A stretch of DNA of 64,000 nt from Pseudalkalibacillus berkeleyi (GCF_021608225.1 NZ_JAKIJS010000001.1:1302001-1366000), one strand, 5' to 3'. Counted from the first letter of the stretch, positions 35,777-44,042 are shown. Translations and numbers: made by a program. The notes: a model not told the origin generated them from the sequence alone.

Positions 35777-38428
35777 ATGGACTTCTCATCGATGTCTCCT
35801 TTCGAATTAGGAGAAACAAATGACAAAAACGCTATTCCTTATCTATTAGAATATTTAAAAGAAGGTAAGGATCAAGATAAAAGATTGGCAGCATCTGCAA
35901 TCAGAAAACTTTCACGGTCGTATAATCAAGCAAGTGCTACGGCTTATAAATCTTTAATACATAATTTAAGAAGTGAAAAAGCTCAAGTACGTCAATATTC
36001 ATTAAAAGCAATAAGTAGTCTATCCTTTAAAAACATTCAGGTATCACCAACTCATTATTCATTAGTTAAAGATATTGCGGATAACGATGATCAAGAATAT
36101 AACCGTTCAATGGCTCAAAAAATGATTGAACAGTGGGCTGAAGTACTTCGTGATCCTAAACGAGAGATAGAAGATACCGATGTCTCAGAAGCTCACTTTC
36201 CCACAGGCGCAACTCGAAAGGTCATTGAAAAAGCTGAGTTAGCAAGTACTGAAACGACTATTGAATTGGTGAGGGAAGAGGAAGAAGATGCTTATTATTT
36301 TCGTGCGCTCGAAAATACTGGTATTAAGCTAAATAAACCACAACTGGAAGCCACAAGACATTTTGAACGCGCTGCACTCGTTTTAGCTGGAGCAGGGAGT
36401 GGTAAGACAAGGGTATTAACCTCACGCGCCGGCTATTTGCTTTCTTTATACGGTGTGAATCCAAAGCAAATCTTATTGTTAACATTCACAAAGAAAGCAG
36501 CTAATGAAATGAAAGAAAGACTAGCTAAACTGCCAGGTATAACGAATAAGATTACCAGAGACTTAACGATGGGCACCTATCATTCTATTTTTCTCAGAAT
36601 GTTAAGAAACCAAGGGGAACAGAGAAGAATCTTAAGTAATGACAAACAAAAGCATATATATATCAAAGTAATTATGAGAGATATGGGTTTAAAGGATGAT
36701 TATGAACCTGAATCTCTATTAGCGATATTGTCTGATTACAAAAACAATATGATGACAGTGGGGGACTTGCCAGAAAAAACGCCTATTGAAAAAGAAGTGA
36801 AAGAAATCTTAAAGAGATATGAAACAAGAAAAAGAGAAGGCCAATGGATGGACTTTGATGATATCTTGCTTGATTCTTATTTTCTTCTAAAGGATCATGA
36901 TTCTCTATTAGATAGGGTTCAAAATCAATTTTCTTATGTCCTTTGTGATGAATGGCAAGATACGAATCCAATTCAATATGAACTAATTAAAATGATTGCA
37001 AAGCCTCAAAACAATTTATTTGTTGTAGGTGACGACGATCAAACAATCTATGAGTTCAATGGGGCAGATTCATCGATTATCCTTAATTTTGGTGATGATT
37101 TTCCAGGAACAACAGTTTATCATCTAGACATTAATTATCGTTCAACTTCTGCTATTGTTGGATTGGCCAATAAACTAATATCGGTTAACCAAAAGCGGTA
37201 TAAAAAGACCTTACAAGTTGCCGAAGAGAATGGACTTCCACCGTTTTTTATTAGGCCTGATGATGTAAATAGTGAAGCGATCAATATCGTTGAAAGGATA
37301 ATGAAAGAGGCGGAGCAGGGCGTTCGTTCATATAGGGACTATGCAGTATTATTTCGGTCACACAGTAATAGTCGCGCGATTTTCGATCAATTGGTATTAA
37401 AAGACGTTCCCTTTGTGACGTTCGGAGATTCAAACACGTTCTACGAGCAATCAATTGTAAAGCCCGTTTTAGATTATTTAAGATTGATCGTAAATCCGAA
37501 AGACATAGAAGCGGTTAGAGGAGTATTGCCAACGCTTTATTTAAATCGAGAGAAAGCAACGGACTTTATTATGACAAGGGAATTTGCTGATCCCTCCGAT
37601 CATCTCCTCTCGCACGTAATGGATTTACCTAATCTAAAAGGGTACCAGAAAAAACAAATTAACGAACGAATTCGAGCTATACAAAGTCTTAAAGGAAAAG
37701 ATCCTTTACAAGCGGTAAAAAAGATAAGAACATTCTATGATAAATATTTAGAAGCGGATGAACGAAAGCATCTCACCATGCAGAAAGAAATGATATTAGA
37801 TACTTTATCGGAAATTGAGTCAGCAGCTAAACCATTTAAGAGTATTGTTGATTTCCTCCAATTTGTAAATGAAATCATTATGAAAAATAAAGAAATGGAA
37901 CAACTGCGTAAGGATCCGAATGCAGATGTCCTGAAATTAATGACGATTCATAAATCAAAAGGTTTAGAGTTTCCTGTCGTATACTTAATCGGTGCTTCAG
38001 AAAACATACTTCCTCATCGATCGTCGTTAGATGCCGACACTCGAAAGGATATGGTGGTAAAGAAAGATACACAAATTTTGAAAACAGCTATAGAGAGCGA
38101 GCGTAGGCTTGCTTATGTAGCCATCACAAGAGCCGAAGAGGAAATATGTATTAGCTCACCGAAAATGTACCGGGAGCAAACTACACGCGTTTCCCGATTC
38201 ATTATGGACGTATTTAAGGATCCAACAAAGCAACCAACTCATTCTCAGAACAAAAGGATAACCAATAAGAAAGCTAAAACCAAAGAATCGTTATTGGTAT
38301 GGGATTGTACACAGGACACTTGTAATGCCTGGAAGAGATTAAATCCAGAAGAAAAACAAATAGATACAAAAGAATGCCCATTGTGCAAAGGAACAATGGA
38401 ACGGAGAGTTCGAGAAGTAAGTTATTAA
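35777..38428 (+). CDS. UvrD/PcrA-like superfamily 1 helicase with N-terminal HEAT-like repeats and C-terminal zinc ribbon
   Basis: About 883 residues. Residues 1-130 are paired helices of HEAT type (AIPYLLEYLKEGKDQDKRLA, then VRQYSLKAISSLSF). The helicase core starts near 195 with motif I AGAGSGKTR (about 203), motif II LCDEWQDTN with Trp instead of the usual Tyr, and motif III GDDDQTIYEFNGAD. Motif IV-VI regions follow, with HKSKGLEFPVV and YVAITRAEEE. The last 50 residues hold two Cys pairs, CTQDTC and CPLC, likely a zinc ribbon. Probably a 3'-5' DNA helicase of the YjcD kind. ATG 35777 is favoured by GGGG 7 bases upstream; in-frame ATGs from 35747 exist. Confidence 0.87.
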   Translation: MDFSSMSPFELGETNDKNAIPYLLEYLKEGKDQDKRLAASAIRKLSRSYNQASATAYKSLIHNLRSEKAQVRQYSLKAISSLSFKNIQVSPTHYSLVKDIADNDDQEYNRSMAQKMIEQWAEVLRDPKREIEDTDVSEAHFPTGATRKVIEKAELASTETTIELVREEEEDAYYFRALENTGIKLNKPQLEATRHFERAALVLAGAGSGKTRVLTSRAGYLLSLYGVNPKQILLLTFTKKAANEMKERLAKLPGITNKITRDLTMGTYHSIFLRMLRNQGEQRRILSNDKQKHIYIKVIMRDMGLKDDYEPESLLAILSDYKNNMMTVGDLPEKTPIEKEVKEILKRYETRKREGQWMDFDDILLDSYFLLKDHDSLLDRVQNQFSYVLCDEWQDTNPIQYELIKMIAKPQNNLFVVGDDDQTIYEFNGADSSIILNFGDDFPGTTVYHLDINYRSTSAIVGLANKLISVNQKRYKKTLQVAEENGLPPFFIRPDDVNSEAINIVERIMKEAEQGVRSYRDYAVLFRSHSNSRAIFDQLVLKDVPFVTFGDSNTFYEQSIVKPVLDYLRLIVNPKDIEAVRGVLPTLYLNREKATDFIMTREFADPSDHLLSHVMDLPNLKGYQKKQINERIRAIQSLKGKDPLQAVKKIRTFYDKYLEADERKHLTMQKEMILDTLSEIESAAKPFKSIVDFLQFVNEIIMKNKEMEQLRKDPNADVLKLMTIHKSKGLEFPVVYLIGASENILPHRSSLDADTRKDMVVKKDTQILKTAIESERRLAYVAITRAEEEICISSPKMYREQTTRVSRFIMDVFKDPTKQPTHSQNKRITNKKAKTKESLLVWDCTQDTCNAWKRLNPEEKQIDTKECPLCKGTMERRVREVSY

Positions 38429-38526
38429 ACAGTAACGAATGATTTAGAAAATCCACTTAATTTCCTAGTTGGTACAAATGGTTCCAGGTTATTAAATAAA
38501 ACATTGTTGAAAAGAGTGGTAAAAAT

Positions 38527-39294
38527 ATGGTTTTGGAGAAGGTTATAAAGGAGATCAATATTCAGAGTGAGTACAAGAGTTTTGTAGAGGAGTATACAGC
38601 TTGCTTGCTTTCAGAGTTCAGTGGGAAGGTTCACAGTATTTATATGTGTGGCTCAATTCCTAAAGGTACTGCTAAGCCATTTAAGTCTGATGCAGATTTT
38701 ACAATAGTATGCGAAAGACCAGAAGATATAGATTATGATAGAGTATCATGTCTGAAGGACCAGATTTTACAAAAATATCGATTAGTAACTAAGGTTGATA
38801 CGGTTATTTGTTCACTTGATGATGTAAGAAGTAAGCCCAATGAATGGGGATTTTGGATCAAGATAATCTGTGTTTGTATACATGGTACTGATATTGGCGA
38901 AGAAGTACCGCCTATTCTTATTTCACCTGAGTTCATATTAGACTTGAATTCAGACACTCAAGAGGCAGTGGATCGCGTGCGCGGTTTTCTATCTAATGCC
39001 AATGATGAGACACTGAAATCTAGATATATCAAAGGTTACTCAAAAAGATTAATTCGTGCATTATACACTTTGGTTTTAGAAGATACAGGGGTTTGGCAAG
39101 ATGACATTACTAAGATGAAGAGTGCCATATCAGATTATTGCAATATTGATTCAGCTTTAGTTGACTATCTGTATGCGTGTTACTTGGATAGTAATGTAGA
39201 TGTTGAAGAGTTTCTTGGGATTGCAGAAGAAGTATATAGTTATATTGAAAAGGCTTTAACTGCATTGATGGAAGAAAGCTCTGTTATTAAATAA
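38527..39294 (+). CDS. Nucleotidyltransferase-fold protein
   Basis: 255 residues with a polymerase-beta-type nucleotidyltransferase motif, GSIPKGTAKPFKSDADFTI, i.e. GS followed by DxD, at about residues 42-60. A helical C-terminal half with KGYSKRLIRALYTLVLEDTG follows. The layout resembles aminoglycoside or kanamycin nucleotidyltransferases and minimal toxin-antitoxin MNT proteins, but no HEPN partner is adjacent, so I leave the substrate open. Composition is more AT-rich than the flanking core genes, hinting at transfer. Confidence 0.75.
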   Translation: MVLEKVIKEINIQSEYKSFVEEYTACLLSEFSGKVHSIYMCGSIPKGTAKPFKSDADFTIVCERPEDIDYDRVSCLKDQILQKYRLVTKVDTVICSLDDVRSKPNEWGFWIKIICVCIHGTDIGEEVPPILISPEFILDLNSDTQEAVDRVRGFLSNANDETLKSRYIKGYSKRLIRALYTLVLEDTGVWQDDITKMKSAISDYCNIDSALVDYLYACYLDSNVDVEEFLGIAEEVYSYIEKALTALMEESSVIK

Positions 39295-39358
39295 TGGTTA
39301 TTAAATAATGTTGGCAAAGTATTGTCATTAATGTAGGTAATTTAATGTCGACGGACAA

Positions 39359-39387
39359 TAGGGGCTGCAATTTGTTTGTAGCCCCTA
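39359..39387 (+). terminator. Terminator-like hairpin after the nucleotidyltransferase gene
   Basis: TAGGGGCT (39359-39366) pairs with AGCCCCTA (39380-39387). The following CCTTTATT is a poor U-tract. A second hairpin, GTCTCACTA (39456-39464) with TAGTGAGAC (39482-39490), lies between here and the minus-strand gene at 39504 and may end that gene. Confidence 0.5.
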
Positions 39388-39503
39388 CCTTTATTACTAA
39401 AAGTTAGTAGACATAATATCTATTATAGGAATCAATGTGTATGAAACAAATATTCGTCTCACTACCAAAGTATACTCCCGATAGTGAGACAGAATTGAAT
39501 TTT

Positions 39504-39872
39504 TTAGAGTTTTAAATAATTCATGTTCGCAATTACATTTTGATTAGATTGATCATTATCTATAAGATCCTCTTCATCATCGATTTCAGCATTACCGACA
39601 ATACCTTTGTTCGTTTTCATTTTAGACTGAATCACACCTGATTGTTTATCATTACTATTAATGACACCAAAATTATGAATGTCCTTAATTTTATTATAAA
39701 GTTCTTTTGGTTCAACATTACTTGCCAGATCTAAAACTCCATTATTTATAATCGTGATACTTTCATTAGCAAATTCAACTTCTGTTGACGTTAATTTATA
39801 TTCTCCATCAATGACAATGAGTTTGCCCTCATAACATATAAATGGAATATTTGCCTCTTTACTTTTGTTCAC
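39504..39872 (-). CDS. Hypothetical protein, 122 residues
   Basis: Family not recognised. The first two-thirds are beta-rich (FICYEGKLIVIDGEYKL, then ITIINNGVLDL), followed by an acidic Asp/Glu/Asn-rich tail. No signal peptide or membrane segment. The frame opens at GTG 39872 with no visible ribosome binding site, and a small open frame ends 30 bases before it. The true 5' end may therefore have been lost, or translation may depend on the upstream small gene. Confidence 0.45.
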   Translation of the reverse strand: MNKSKEANIPFICYEGKLIVIDGEYKLTSTEVEFANESITIINNGVLDLASNVEPKELYNKIKDIHNFGVINSNDKQSGVIQSKMKTNKGIVGNAEIDDEEDLIDNDQSNQNVIANMNYLKL

Positions 39873-39901
39873 TAACGTGTGAATGAGTTCATTCTTGCAA
39901 A

Positions 39902-40018
39902 TTATTTTCTTAGCAAAATGGATCTTTCCAAGTCCTCTGCCTCCTTTTCATTTGCAGCTAATGATTTTCCAAATTTCGTTAGTTCCATCTTGTGTTTTTT
40001 GTAAAGTTCTTCAATCAA
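39902..40018 (-). CDS. Possible small helical protein, 38 residues
   Basis: A TTG at 40018 preceded by GGAGTGAGG 8 bases upstream opens 38 codons reading LIEELYKKHKMELTKFGKSL, then AANEKEAEDLERSILLRK and TAA. The content is amphipathic helix. It lies 30 bases before the unrecognised gene at 39872. It might be a remnant of a longer gene. The remaining stretch 40019-40338 holds a hairpin with T6 on the minus strand near 40275-40310 and a LexA-like palindrome at 40245-40258, but no convincing gene. Confidence 0.35.
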   Translation of the reverse strand: MIEELYKKHKMELTKFGKSLAANEKEAEDLERSILLRK

Positions 40019-40338
40019 CTGTAAAACCTCACTCCATAAATAGAAGTACACTGTTCAAATGCCATTCGTATGTATAACGTTTTAAATGTATAAAGTGTTG
40101 GAATTTTTTTAATTTAATTAAAATTTTATCAAATGTGCGATGAAGAATTCACTTAATTCTATTTGATTGTGGTTGTATTAGTAATAAAAGAATTGCCTAC
40201 TGGAACCCCAATAGACCTTAAAAGTTCAGGTACAGCCACGCGCAAGAACGTTCGTTCGTCTCTCAGTTGATTGGATACAAAAAACCGCTTCTCTAAGAGA
40301 AGTAACGCTCTGAGTATCACCTCCATCCATTTATACAA

Positions 40339-40380
40339 AATGAAGACCAAGTAGATTGAACATGCTACTTGGTCTTCATT
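40339..40380 (-). terminator. Terminator of the homocysteine methyltransferase gene
   Basis: AATGAAGACCAAGTAG (40339-40354) and its exact complement (40365-40380) form a 16-bp stem. On the minus strand the stem is followed by a short T run (ATTTTG). It lies 40 bases after the minus-strand stop at 40421. Confidence 0.75.
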
Positions 40381-40420
40381 GATATAGCCACCGGATTTCA
40401 CGTTTAGTGATACTCCCCTC

Positions 40421-41491
40421 CTATGCCTTCGTTCTATATTCAAGGTTATGCTGCTTTAACGTTTCATCCTGACCGAATAAGAAATGTTTTTCCATGTTAG
40501 GTGAATATTTAGAATTTGGTGCTACTTTACCAACTGCTTCTGATACTTCTCGAATCATTGCTGGTGAAGCGCCACAACACAATCCAATGAATTGCACACC
40601 TGTTTCAAAATGAGCTTTCCTCGCCCATTCAGCAAGTTCATATCGATTATGGTATAACGGATCTAATGAGGTTGGAAATGTGGTTTCAGTTGGTATAGAA
40701 CATGTACATCCTTGATCAGGTAGGTTAAAGAATGTCGGATTTTCCTCTGTTGTTCGGTACGGCAATGGTAGTGCAGCGATATGACCACTTACACTCGAAC
40801 GAATCTTTTCAACATAAGGATGCATGGTATGTATGCCTCTAAAGCAATTCATACCGACTACGAGCGCTCCTTGCTCTTTTAAAATTCTACATGAGTCCTC
40901 AACAGTATACCCATCACGTAGAACGCCTTCAGCCATGAGACCATGCGTAATCACAGCCTCTAGACCACCTTTAATGATTTCTTCAAGAGCAATCAATGCT
41001 TCTTCATGGTAGTAGAACGTTTCGCCAATGATGAAGTCCACACCTTCATCTACACACCACTCTACCATTTCTGCAAACATTGCCCGTACTTCAATTTTCG
41101 ATTGCGCGTCTTCAGGGTCAAATATGTTCGTATTTGAAATATTACCCGCTACGAGCGCATCTTCTTCAGGGTGCTCGATTGCTACTTTTTTTGCCGATCG
41201 GATGGCTTGTCTGCTTAGCTTTTCAACAAGATTTTCCTTACCAATGATCCTCATTTTTTCTCTATGGGCATTGTACGTAAATGCGACGATGACATCCGAT
41301 CCAGCATTCATGAAGTCTCTGTACGCTTGCTCTAACGCTTGTGTGTTTTCTAAAGCGACTTCCGGTACAAACGAACCTGCTTGTAAGTAGCCTCGCCGCT
41401 CTAGTTCAAATAAGTAGCCTTCACCGCATACTACCGGACCTTCTGCTAATCGATTAGATAAACTACGTTTTTGTTGGTTGTGTACACTCAT
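40421..41491 (-). CDS. Homocysteine S-methyltransferase family protein
   Basis: 356-residue barrel enzyme of the betaine/S-methylmethionine-homocysteine methyltransferase family. It has the zinc-binding Cys residues expected: one in VVGMNCFRG and the pair in FIGLCCGASPAMIR near the C-terminus. It moves a methyl group to homocysteine to form methionine, without cobalamin. The ATG at 41491 has GGAGG 10 bases upstream. A SAM riboswitch with terminators lies in the 390-base leader, so expression should fall when S-adenosylmethionine is plentiful. This supports a methionine-making role. The methyl donor is not evident. Confidence 0.87.
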   Translation of the reverse strand: MSVHNQQKRSLSNRLAEGPVVCGEGYLFELERRGYLQAGSFVPEVALENTQALEQAYRDFMNAGSDVIVAFTYNAHREKMRIIGKENLVEKLSRQAIRSAKKVAIEHPEEDALVAGNISNTNIFDPEDAQSKIEVRAMFAEMVEWCVDEGVDFIIGETFYYHEEALIALEEIIKGGLEAVITHGLMAEGVLRDGYTVEDSCRILKEQGALVVGMNCFRGIHTMHPYVEKIRSSVSGHIAALPLPYRTTEENPTFFNLPDQGCTCSIPTETTFPTSLDPLYHNRYELAEWARKAHFETGVQFIGLCCGASPAMIREVSEAVGKVAPNSKYSPNMEKHFLFGQDETLKQHNLEYRTKA

Positions 41492-41569
41492 TACTCCTAT
41501 TCCTCCATTCGTTTGTTAAGGATTGTTCGCACTTTTCAATTATTGAATTACTTATTGAGGAAGTAAAAA

Positions 41570-41615
41570 AGAGACGATTTCAACTCTCTGTATTACATTG
41601 AGTTGAAAATCGCCT
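41570..41615 (-). terminator. Second leader terminator, between SAM riboswitch and methyltransferase gene
   Basis: On the minus strand GAGGCGATTTTCAACTC pairs with GAGTTGAAATCGTCTC (one extra base, one G-U pair), followed by TTTTTT. It lies about 75 bases before the start codon and about 50 bases after the first leader terminator. An 8-bp hairpin (41620-41627 with 41653-41660) separates the two. Confidence 0.8.
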
Positions 41616-41664
41616 CTAGTGTGTCTAGTCAGCAATATTCATCCTATACACTTAGACACAAAAT

Positions 41665-41699
41665 AAAAAAGCCTTCCCCAATTTGGAAGACGTTTAGGC
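41665..41699 (-). terminator. First leader terminator directly after the SAM aptamer
   Basis: On the minus strand, within GCCTAAACGTCTTCC and GGGGAAGGC, the pairs CTTCC/GGAAG and GCC/GGC form a hairpin followed by TTTTTT. It starts 18 bases after the aptamer's P1 helix and is probably the riboswitch expression platform. Confidence 0.7.
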
Positions 41700-41716
41700 A
41701 AAATCATATCATCACC

Positions 41717-41819
41717 TTATCTACCAAAATGGATACCCATTTTGCTGGAGTTAGCACCTTACATAACATGCAGGTTGCTGGACATCGCAGGGCCAGTTCC
41801 CTCCGTCGCTCTGGATAAG
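41717..41819 (-). ncRNA. SAM-I (S-box) riboswitch aptamer
   Basis: Read on the minus strand: CTTATCCAGAGCGACGGAGG opens the aptamer, followed by GAACTGGCCCTGCGATG, CAGCAACCTGCATG, AAGGTGCTAACTCCAGCA and a closing GATAAG. CTTATC and GATAAG form P1. These are the conserved S-box blocks, including the kink-turn GA pair region and the pseudoknot strand. Binding of S-adenosylmethionine would favour termination ahead of the homocysteine methyltransferase gene. Confidence 0.95.
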
Positions 41820-41880
41820 TTTTAATTGTTTTACATTTTATACAGTGTAGTTTTCATTGTCAACAATTTTTTGAATTTTA

Positions 41881-42159
41881 TTATAACCAGCGTCTCATTC
41901 GTTTAATATACCGCTTAGAGCGAAAGAGAAGCTCGGTTTTTATATATTTGGGTGCATCTATCGAGTTAATCATTTTCACGGATGGATAAACACCATCCTG
42001 GTTGTATTTCACCTCAAAGCTCCCTTTGCAAATCGTGTTTCCTGTTTGTTTATCGATTACTTCAGCATCTACTGTCGCAACTTTATTTATGAATTGCTGA
42101 TCATCGGACTCTTTTTCCAATGTTTCTAGATCCGTAACTTCAAATAAAAATTGAGGCAC
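41881..42159 (-). CDS. Hypothetical protein, 92 residues
   Basis: Family not recognised. The GTG at 42159 has AGGGTGA 6 bases upstream. A beta-strand-like body (FLFEVTDLETLEKES, VDAEVIDKQTGNTICKGSFE) ends in a strongly basic, aromatic tail (YIKTELLFRSKRYIKRMRRW), which could contact membrane or nucleic acid. It stands between the SAM leader and the SRPBCC remnant. Confidence 0.6.
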   Translation of the reverse strand: MPQFLFEVTDLETLEKESDDQQFINKVATVDAEVIDKQTGNTICKGSFEVKYNQDGVYPSVKMINSIDAPKYIKTELLFRSKRYIKRMRRWL

Positions 42160-42214
42160 CGCTAATCACCCTAATCGTAAATTTATTTAATCATAACACG
42201 TTCCTTGATAGGAT

Positions 42215-42247
42215 AAAGAAAAAGATACTGCAATTATTGCAGTATCT
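42215..42247 (-). terminator. Terminator after the SRPBCC gene
   Basis: AGATACTGCAA (42223-42233) and TTGCAGTATCT (42237-42247) form an 11-bp stem with a 3-base loop. On the minus strand the stem runs into TTTTTC. Confidence 0.88.
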
Positions 42248-42270
42248 CCTTTGATGACCTAAACGTAGCG

Positions 42271-42743
42271 TTAACGAATGATATTGTCCTCAGAATTATC
42301 AGTATATGGTTCACCTTCTTGATCCACTGCGTAATCCTTTAAGCTATTTAAGTAATGAATCCACCCGTTATTACAAGCATCAAAACATTCAAGAGCTTGT
42401 GTTAAACCTTTGTGTGTAAAGTGTAATTTACATTCACCCTCAATTAAAGGTTCTATATGAAACTGTATGGTAGTGCCGACCCAATCCTCAAGATTGTCAA
42501 ACCCACTTGACTCGGGATGCTTGGATGCAATTACATCCAATTCAACAACCTCGTTTTGTTTAAGTTTCTCGTTACAACATAGAAACCAGCCTTTGGAAAA
42601 TTAAATTCTGAAATTCCTCCGACTTCATCACTGATGTTTGCAAAATTAGTCCACCAATTCCTTACGCCATTTTGTGTATGAATGGAATTATATAATTTCC
42701 CTGCAGATACCGGAATACTCATTTCTACCGTAAAATCTTTCAT
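42271..42743 (-). pseudogene. Frameshifted SRPBCC (AHSA1-like) gene
   Basis: The first frame from ATG 42743 (GGAGGA about 8 bases upstream) reads DFTVEMSIPVSAGKLYNSIH and then FPKAGFYVVTRN. It then runs out of frame to a stop at 42531. The frame one base earlier continues LKQNEVVELDVIASKHPESS and EDWVGTTIQFHIEP through to GWIHYLNSLKDYA, stop at 42271. Together they make a full activator-of-Hsp90-type SRPBCC domain of about 155 residues. A single-base loss near 42555-42575 explains the break. A sequencing error is possible. The START-like lipid-binding fold gives no specific function. Confidence 0.8.
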
Positions 42744-42868
42744 AAATTAATCTCCTCCATATTATGAATGTGACCAATAGGTAACATGTGACTATAAGGT
42801 AACGTATAGTGTTGACTATTACAACATTCCAATTTAAATATGCTGAGAGTGGTAGTAATAAAGTACTG

Positions 42869-42973
42869 AGTTCCCCAAGAGAGAGCCGAAGTTCCCCGAG
42901 TCATCGTAAAAGTTCCACAAGTGAGAGCGGAAGTTCCCCGAGAGGAAGCGAAAGTTCCACAAGAGAACGCAAC
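42869..42973. repeat. 21-bp tandem repeat, five imperfect copies
   Basis: Units start at 42869, 42890, 42911, 42932 and 42953. Each begins AGTTCCCC or AGTTCCAC, continues with (A/G)AG and ends in a purine-rich part such as GAGAGCGGA. The period of exactly seven codons keeps reading frames open on both strands, giving false Ser/Arg- or Gly/Thr-rich frames. No ribosome binding site supports a gene. The surrounding 42744-43061 is otherwise AT-rich and empty. Confidence 0.9.
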
Positions 42974-43079
42974 AGTAGAATAAATTATATATAATCTCCA
43001 TAATTTATAAAGGGAAGTGGGCTTTTTGCGTTGAATATTAACAGGTATTCCCATTATTCATTTGGAGGAGATAGAACAA

Positions 43080-43268
43080 ATGTATAACCATAAGGAAGGC
43101 ATTCCATATAGCCAAGATCCAACATTTGAAAATGTAAAAAATGAAGATAAATTAAACGATTCGGTTATGGATTATCAAAATGGATCCGTGTCGTCTAAGC
43201 GGTCAAATTATGATTATTCTATGGTGATTCCATTAGACCAAGTACCATACAGACCACATGATGAATAA
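43080..43268 (+). CDS. Small hypothetical protein, 62 residues
   Basis: The ATG at 43080 has GGAGGAG 9 bases upstream, an excellent site. The product is hydrophilic and Asn/Asp/Tyr-rich (NHKEGIPYSQDPTFENVKNE), ends VIPLDQVPYRPHDE, and has no hydrophobic segment. Not recognised. It is followed by a terminator it shares with the convergent azoreductase gene. Confidence 0.65.
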   Translation: MYNHKEGIPYSQDPTFENVKNEDKLNDSVMDYQNGSVSSKRSNYDYSMVIPLDQVPYRPHDE

Positions 43269-43301
43269 CAAAAGGTTAAGCCAGATGGGCTTAACCTTTT
43301 G
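43269..43301. terminator. Bidirectional terminator between the small gene and azoR
   Basis: CAAAAGGTTAAGCC and GGCTTAACCTTTTG form a perfect 14-bp stem around a short loop. T runs are present on both strands through the stem base. Confidence 0.88.
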
Positions 43302-43306
43302 TTCAT

Positions 43307-43942
43307 TTAAAATTGACTTGCGTAAGATTTCGCTTTTTCTAAAGCCGCACCTTTGATTTCTTCAAGTTTGTCAGGCATAAATGCGTGTCCTTCAATAATG
43401 ATGGAATCAGTGTCAGTAACCCCTAGGAATCCCATAACTGCTTTAATATAGCGATCTCCCATTTCTAGATCTGCTGCTGGTCCTTCTGAATAAATGCCTC
43501 CACGTGCTTGAATGTGCAAGGCTTTCTTACCTTCTAATAACCCAACAGGTCCATTTTCTGTATATTTGAATGTTGATCCTGCAATAGAAACCGTATCAAT
43601 GTATGCCTTCATCTTCGGAGGTACGCTAAAATTCCAAAGCGGAGTTACAAACACATATTTATCTGCGTTCTTGAACTGTTCAGTAAGGACATTGATTCTT
43701 CTTACTTTATCTTGTTCGTCTGGGCTTAATAAATCAAACTCTTGACCTTGTTGAAGCTTTCCCCAACCGTTAAATACATCTGTATCAATATACGGGATGT
43801 CATAGTCATATAAGTCTAATCGGATGATCTCATCCTCAGGGTTTTCCTCTCTATATGCTTGAATAAATTCCTCTCCAACTGCTAAACCAAGGGACTCTTC
43901 AACCGATTTAGGATTTGCTGTAATGTATAGTACTTCTGCCAT
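43307..43942 (-). CDS. azoR: FMN-dependent NADH-azoreductase
   Basis: 211-residue flavodoxin-like oxidoreductase of the AzoR family. The N-terminal FMN phosphate-binding loop region is [16 protein letters not shown]. The isoalloxazine-contacting [18 protein letters not shown] is present, and [11 protein letters not shown] follows. It reduces quinones and azo compounds by two-electron transfer. The leader has a GTTACT-N7-AGTAAC inverted repeat 25 bases upstream, suggesting control by a redox-sensing repressor. The ATG at 43942 has AGGAGG upstream. Confidence 0.93.
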   Translation of the reverse strand: MAEVLYITANPKSVEESLGLAVGEEFIQAYREENPEDEIIRLDLYDYDIPYIDTDVFNGWGKLQQGQEFDLLSPDEQDKVRRINVLTEQFKNADKYVFVTPLWNFSVPPKMKAYIDTVSIAGSTFKYTENGPVGLLEGKKALHIQARGGIYSEGPAADLEMGDRYIKAVMGFLGVTDTDSIIIEGHAFMPDKLEEIKGAALEKAKSYASQF

Positions 43943-43966
43943 GATCTTCCTCCTAAAAATTATTTT

Positions 43967-43985
43967 GTTACTTTTTTATAGTAAC
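43967..43985 (-). promoter_or_regulatory. Inverted-repeat operator upstream of azoR
   Basis: GTTACT (43967-43972) and AGTAAC (43980-43985) flank a 7-base AT spacer. A second, looser copy (minus-strand GATACTATAAAAATAAAGTT) follows immediately upstream. B. subtilis azoreductase is repressed by the DUF24 regulator YodB, whose box has, as I recall, a TTACT...AGTAA form. The regulator here is inference. Confidence 0.5.
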
Positions 43986-44042
43986 TTTATTTTTATAGTA
44001 TCATAAATTATCTTGAATTCAAAATAAAATACTCGATTTATT

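Noticed and set aside
40159-40326. 55-codon minus-strand frame after the methyltransferase terminator
   Set aside because: No ribosome binding site at a usable distance from its ATG; the GGAGGTGAT nearby has no start codon after it, and the sequence matches nothing I know.
42531-42580. Programmed -1 frameshift in the SRPBCC gene
   Set aside because: No X-XXY-YYZ slippery heptamer in frame and no clear downstream stimulatory structure; simple mutation is more likely.
42740-43054. Frames on both strands through the 21-bp repeats
   Set aside because: They stay open because 21 is a multiple of three; Ser/Arg or Gly/Thr repeats with no ribosome binding site.
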